This document shows positions 63,303 through 64,000 of a stretch of DNA of 64,000 nt, in pieces. Numbering within the stretch: the first letter of the stretch is position 1; each line of letters opens with the position of its first letter. A program made the translations under genes and the position numbers. The DNA comes from BQJU01 sp965229635. GTDB taxonomy: Bacteria > Bacteroidota > Bacteroidia > Chitinophagales > Saprospiraceae. The notes beneath the pieces are model-generated. The model did no database searches, was not told the origin of the DNA, and was given only the letters and a program-made list of their open reading frames with translations. Location: NCBI GenBank assembly GCA_965229635.1, contig OZ245894.1:3720001-3784000 (forward strand). The letters run 5' to 3'.

Positions 63303-64000
63303 TTAATTATCTGCCGAAGCGTCAAATGCACTGAAGTCAAACAACAGTGAAAAACGCAGGGTGTTATCCAGTGGGTTACGCTGGTTGGTGGTTGGCACCA
63401 AATAAGAGAAGTTCAAACCAAAGATATTGTACTTCAATCCCAGACCAGCAGTGAAGAACCTACGACCACCTTTTTGGTTGTTTTCGTGGAAATAACCTGC
63501 TCTCACAGCAAACTGCTTGTCGTACCAGTATTCTATACCAACAGAATACATCAACTCGCGCAATTCTTCGCTAAATCCTTCCGGAGCATCACTGAAAGAA
63601 GAGAAAATCCCTTTGATACCGGAATAGCTTTTGTAATCAGGAATACCATCGCCATCCTCATCACAGCCATCTCCCTGACAAGGAGTAGGTACTAAAAGTT
63701 TGTTGATGTCGGTAGCAATAGTAATGGTATTATAATCGTCTAGGTTCACTTCCCATGCAGCACCAATTCCCAGATTGGTAGGAATAAAATCCTTTACCAA
63801 CGAACGTGTATAAGTCACCTTGGAACCGATATTGGTAATGGCCATGGCCACTGTCAGATCGGAAGAACCGCTGTTGAGTTTGATCGGTGTTTTATAGGTT
63901 AGCGAAATATCCGCTGCACCGGCAATGGCGGTCTCGATCGTTTCACCACCTTCTACCTGCTGGCCGGAAGCCAGGTCAGAGTAGATGAATTTGGCCGTCA
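63303..64000 (-). CDS. porV: PorV, type IX secretion outer-membrane protein, 5'-truncated by the window edge
   Basis: The C-terminal 232 codons or so of PorV (LptO), the beta-barrel shuttle that delivers cargo of the type IX secretion system for surface attachment. The frame stays open to 64000, so the start lies beyond the window. Seen in order: AKFIYSDLASGQQVEGGE, ADISLTYKTPIKL, ITNIGSKVTYT, FIPTNLGIGAAWEVNLDDYN and DINKLLVPTP, each typical of PorV. The C-terminus ends in a barrel strand (LRFSLLFDFSAFDASADN). A Cys- and Asp-rich loop (CQGDGCDEDGDGIPD) may bind calcium. Confidence 0.9.
   Translation of the reverse strand, partial: TAKFIYSDLASGQQVEGGETIETAIAGAADISLTYKTPIKLNSGSSDLTVAMAITNIGSKVTYTRSLVKDFIPTNLGIGAAWEVNLDDYNTITIATDINKLLVPTPCQGDGCDEDGDGIPDYKSYSGIKGIFSSFSDAPEGFSEELRELMYSVGIEYWYDKQFAVRAGYFHENNQKGGRRFFTAGLGLKYNIFGLNFSYLVPTTNQRNPLDNTLRFSLLFDFSAFDASADN

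Overview
The window is chromosomal DNA from a Bacteroidota bacterium, most likely of the Saprospiraceae/Lewinella type. The pointers are a PorV-type outer-membrane protein at the right edge (type IX secretion), a CrtZ-type carotenoid hydroxylase, a fused CcsBA cytochrome c maturation protein, FtsX-family permeases typical of the phylum, at least one TAnnTTTG promoter-like box, and a class A RNase P RNA. The taxonomic call is inferred from gene content, not from a marker search.

Region 1 (1-27369, + strand) reads as the 3' part of a nonribosomal peptide locus. It opens inside a multimodular synthetase (partial C, then A-PCP-C-A-PCP-C-A-PCP-TE). It continues with a glycosyltransferase-like protein, a split C39-peptidase-like pair (one half fused to a PQQ beta-propeller), an archaeal/actinobacterial-type valyl-tRNA synthetase, an M32 carboxypeptidase, a class IV aminotransferase, a stand-alone ClpX, a TauD-like oxygenase, a CmlA-like di-iron beta-hydroxylase, a second TauD/SyrP-like oxygenase, a KamA-type radical SAM aminomutase and an FtsX/MacB-type permease. 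The hydroxylases and aminomutase suggest a peptide with beta-hydroxylated and possibly beta-amino residues. ValS and ClpX are candidate self-protection copies of housekeeping targets.

Region 2 (27373-43645, - strand) is a cytochrome system transcribed right to left: five-helix membrane cytochrome b-like protein, Fe-S/FAD oxidoreductase, 23-heme c-type cytochrome, a giant 2135-aa protein with about 85 CxxCH motifs, an outer-membrane beta-barrel, an OB-fold lipoprotein and fused CcsBA. The order suggests a path from cytoplasmic reductant through the inner membrane to the outer membrane, with its own heme-attachment factor. The giant cytochrome contains exact 1110-bp (370-aa, 15-heme) tandem units.

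Region 3 (44262-53587) looks like an envelope stress or surveillance island. It holds an exported TPR-CHAT protease-like protein with a C-terminal membrane anchor, two CsgG-like proteins, three exported proteins of unknown function, a divergent ECF sigma factor, a translationally coupled membrane protein (anti-sigma-like N-terminus, TPR outside) and a lipoprotein. A GGTTACCTTTTT-like motif recurs upstream of these units. I infer that the CHAT protein may act on the anti-sigma protein to release the sigma factor.

Region 4 (53759-64000) is core genome: carA, eno, a DivIC/FtsB-like gene, sucD, a tail-anchored unknown, crtZ, a large NtrY-like sensor kinase, rnpB and the 3' part of porV. Several perfect inverted repeats lie in intergenic DNA; two have the shape of small MITE-like elements.
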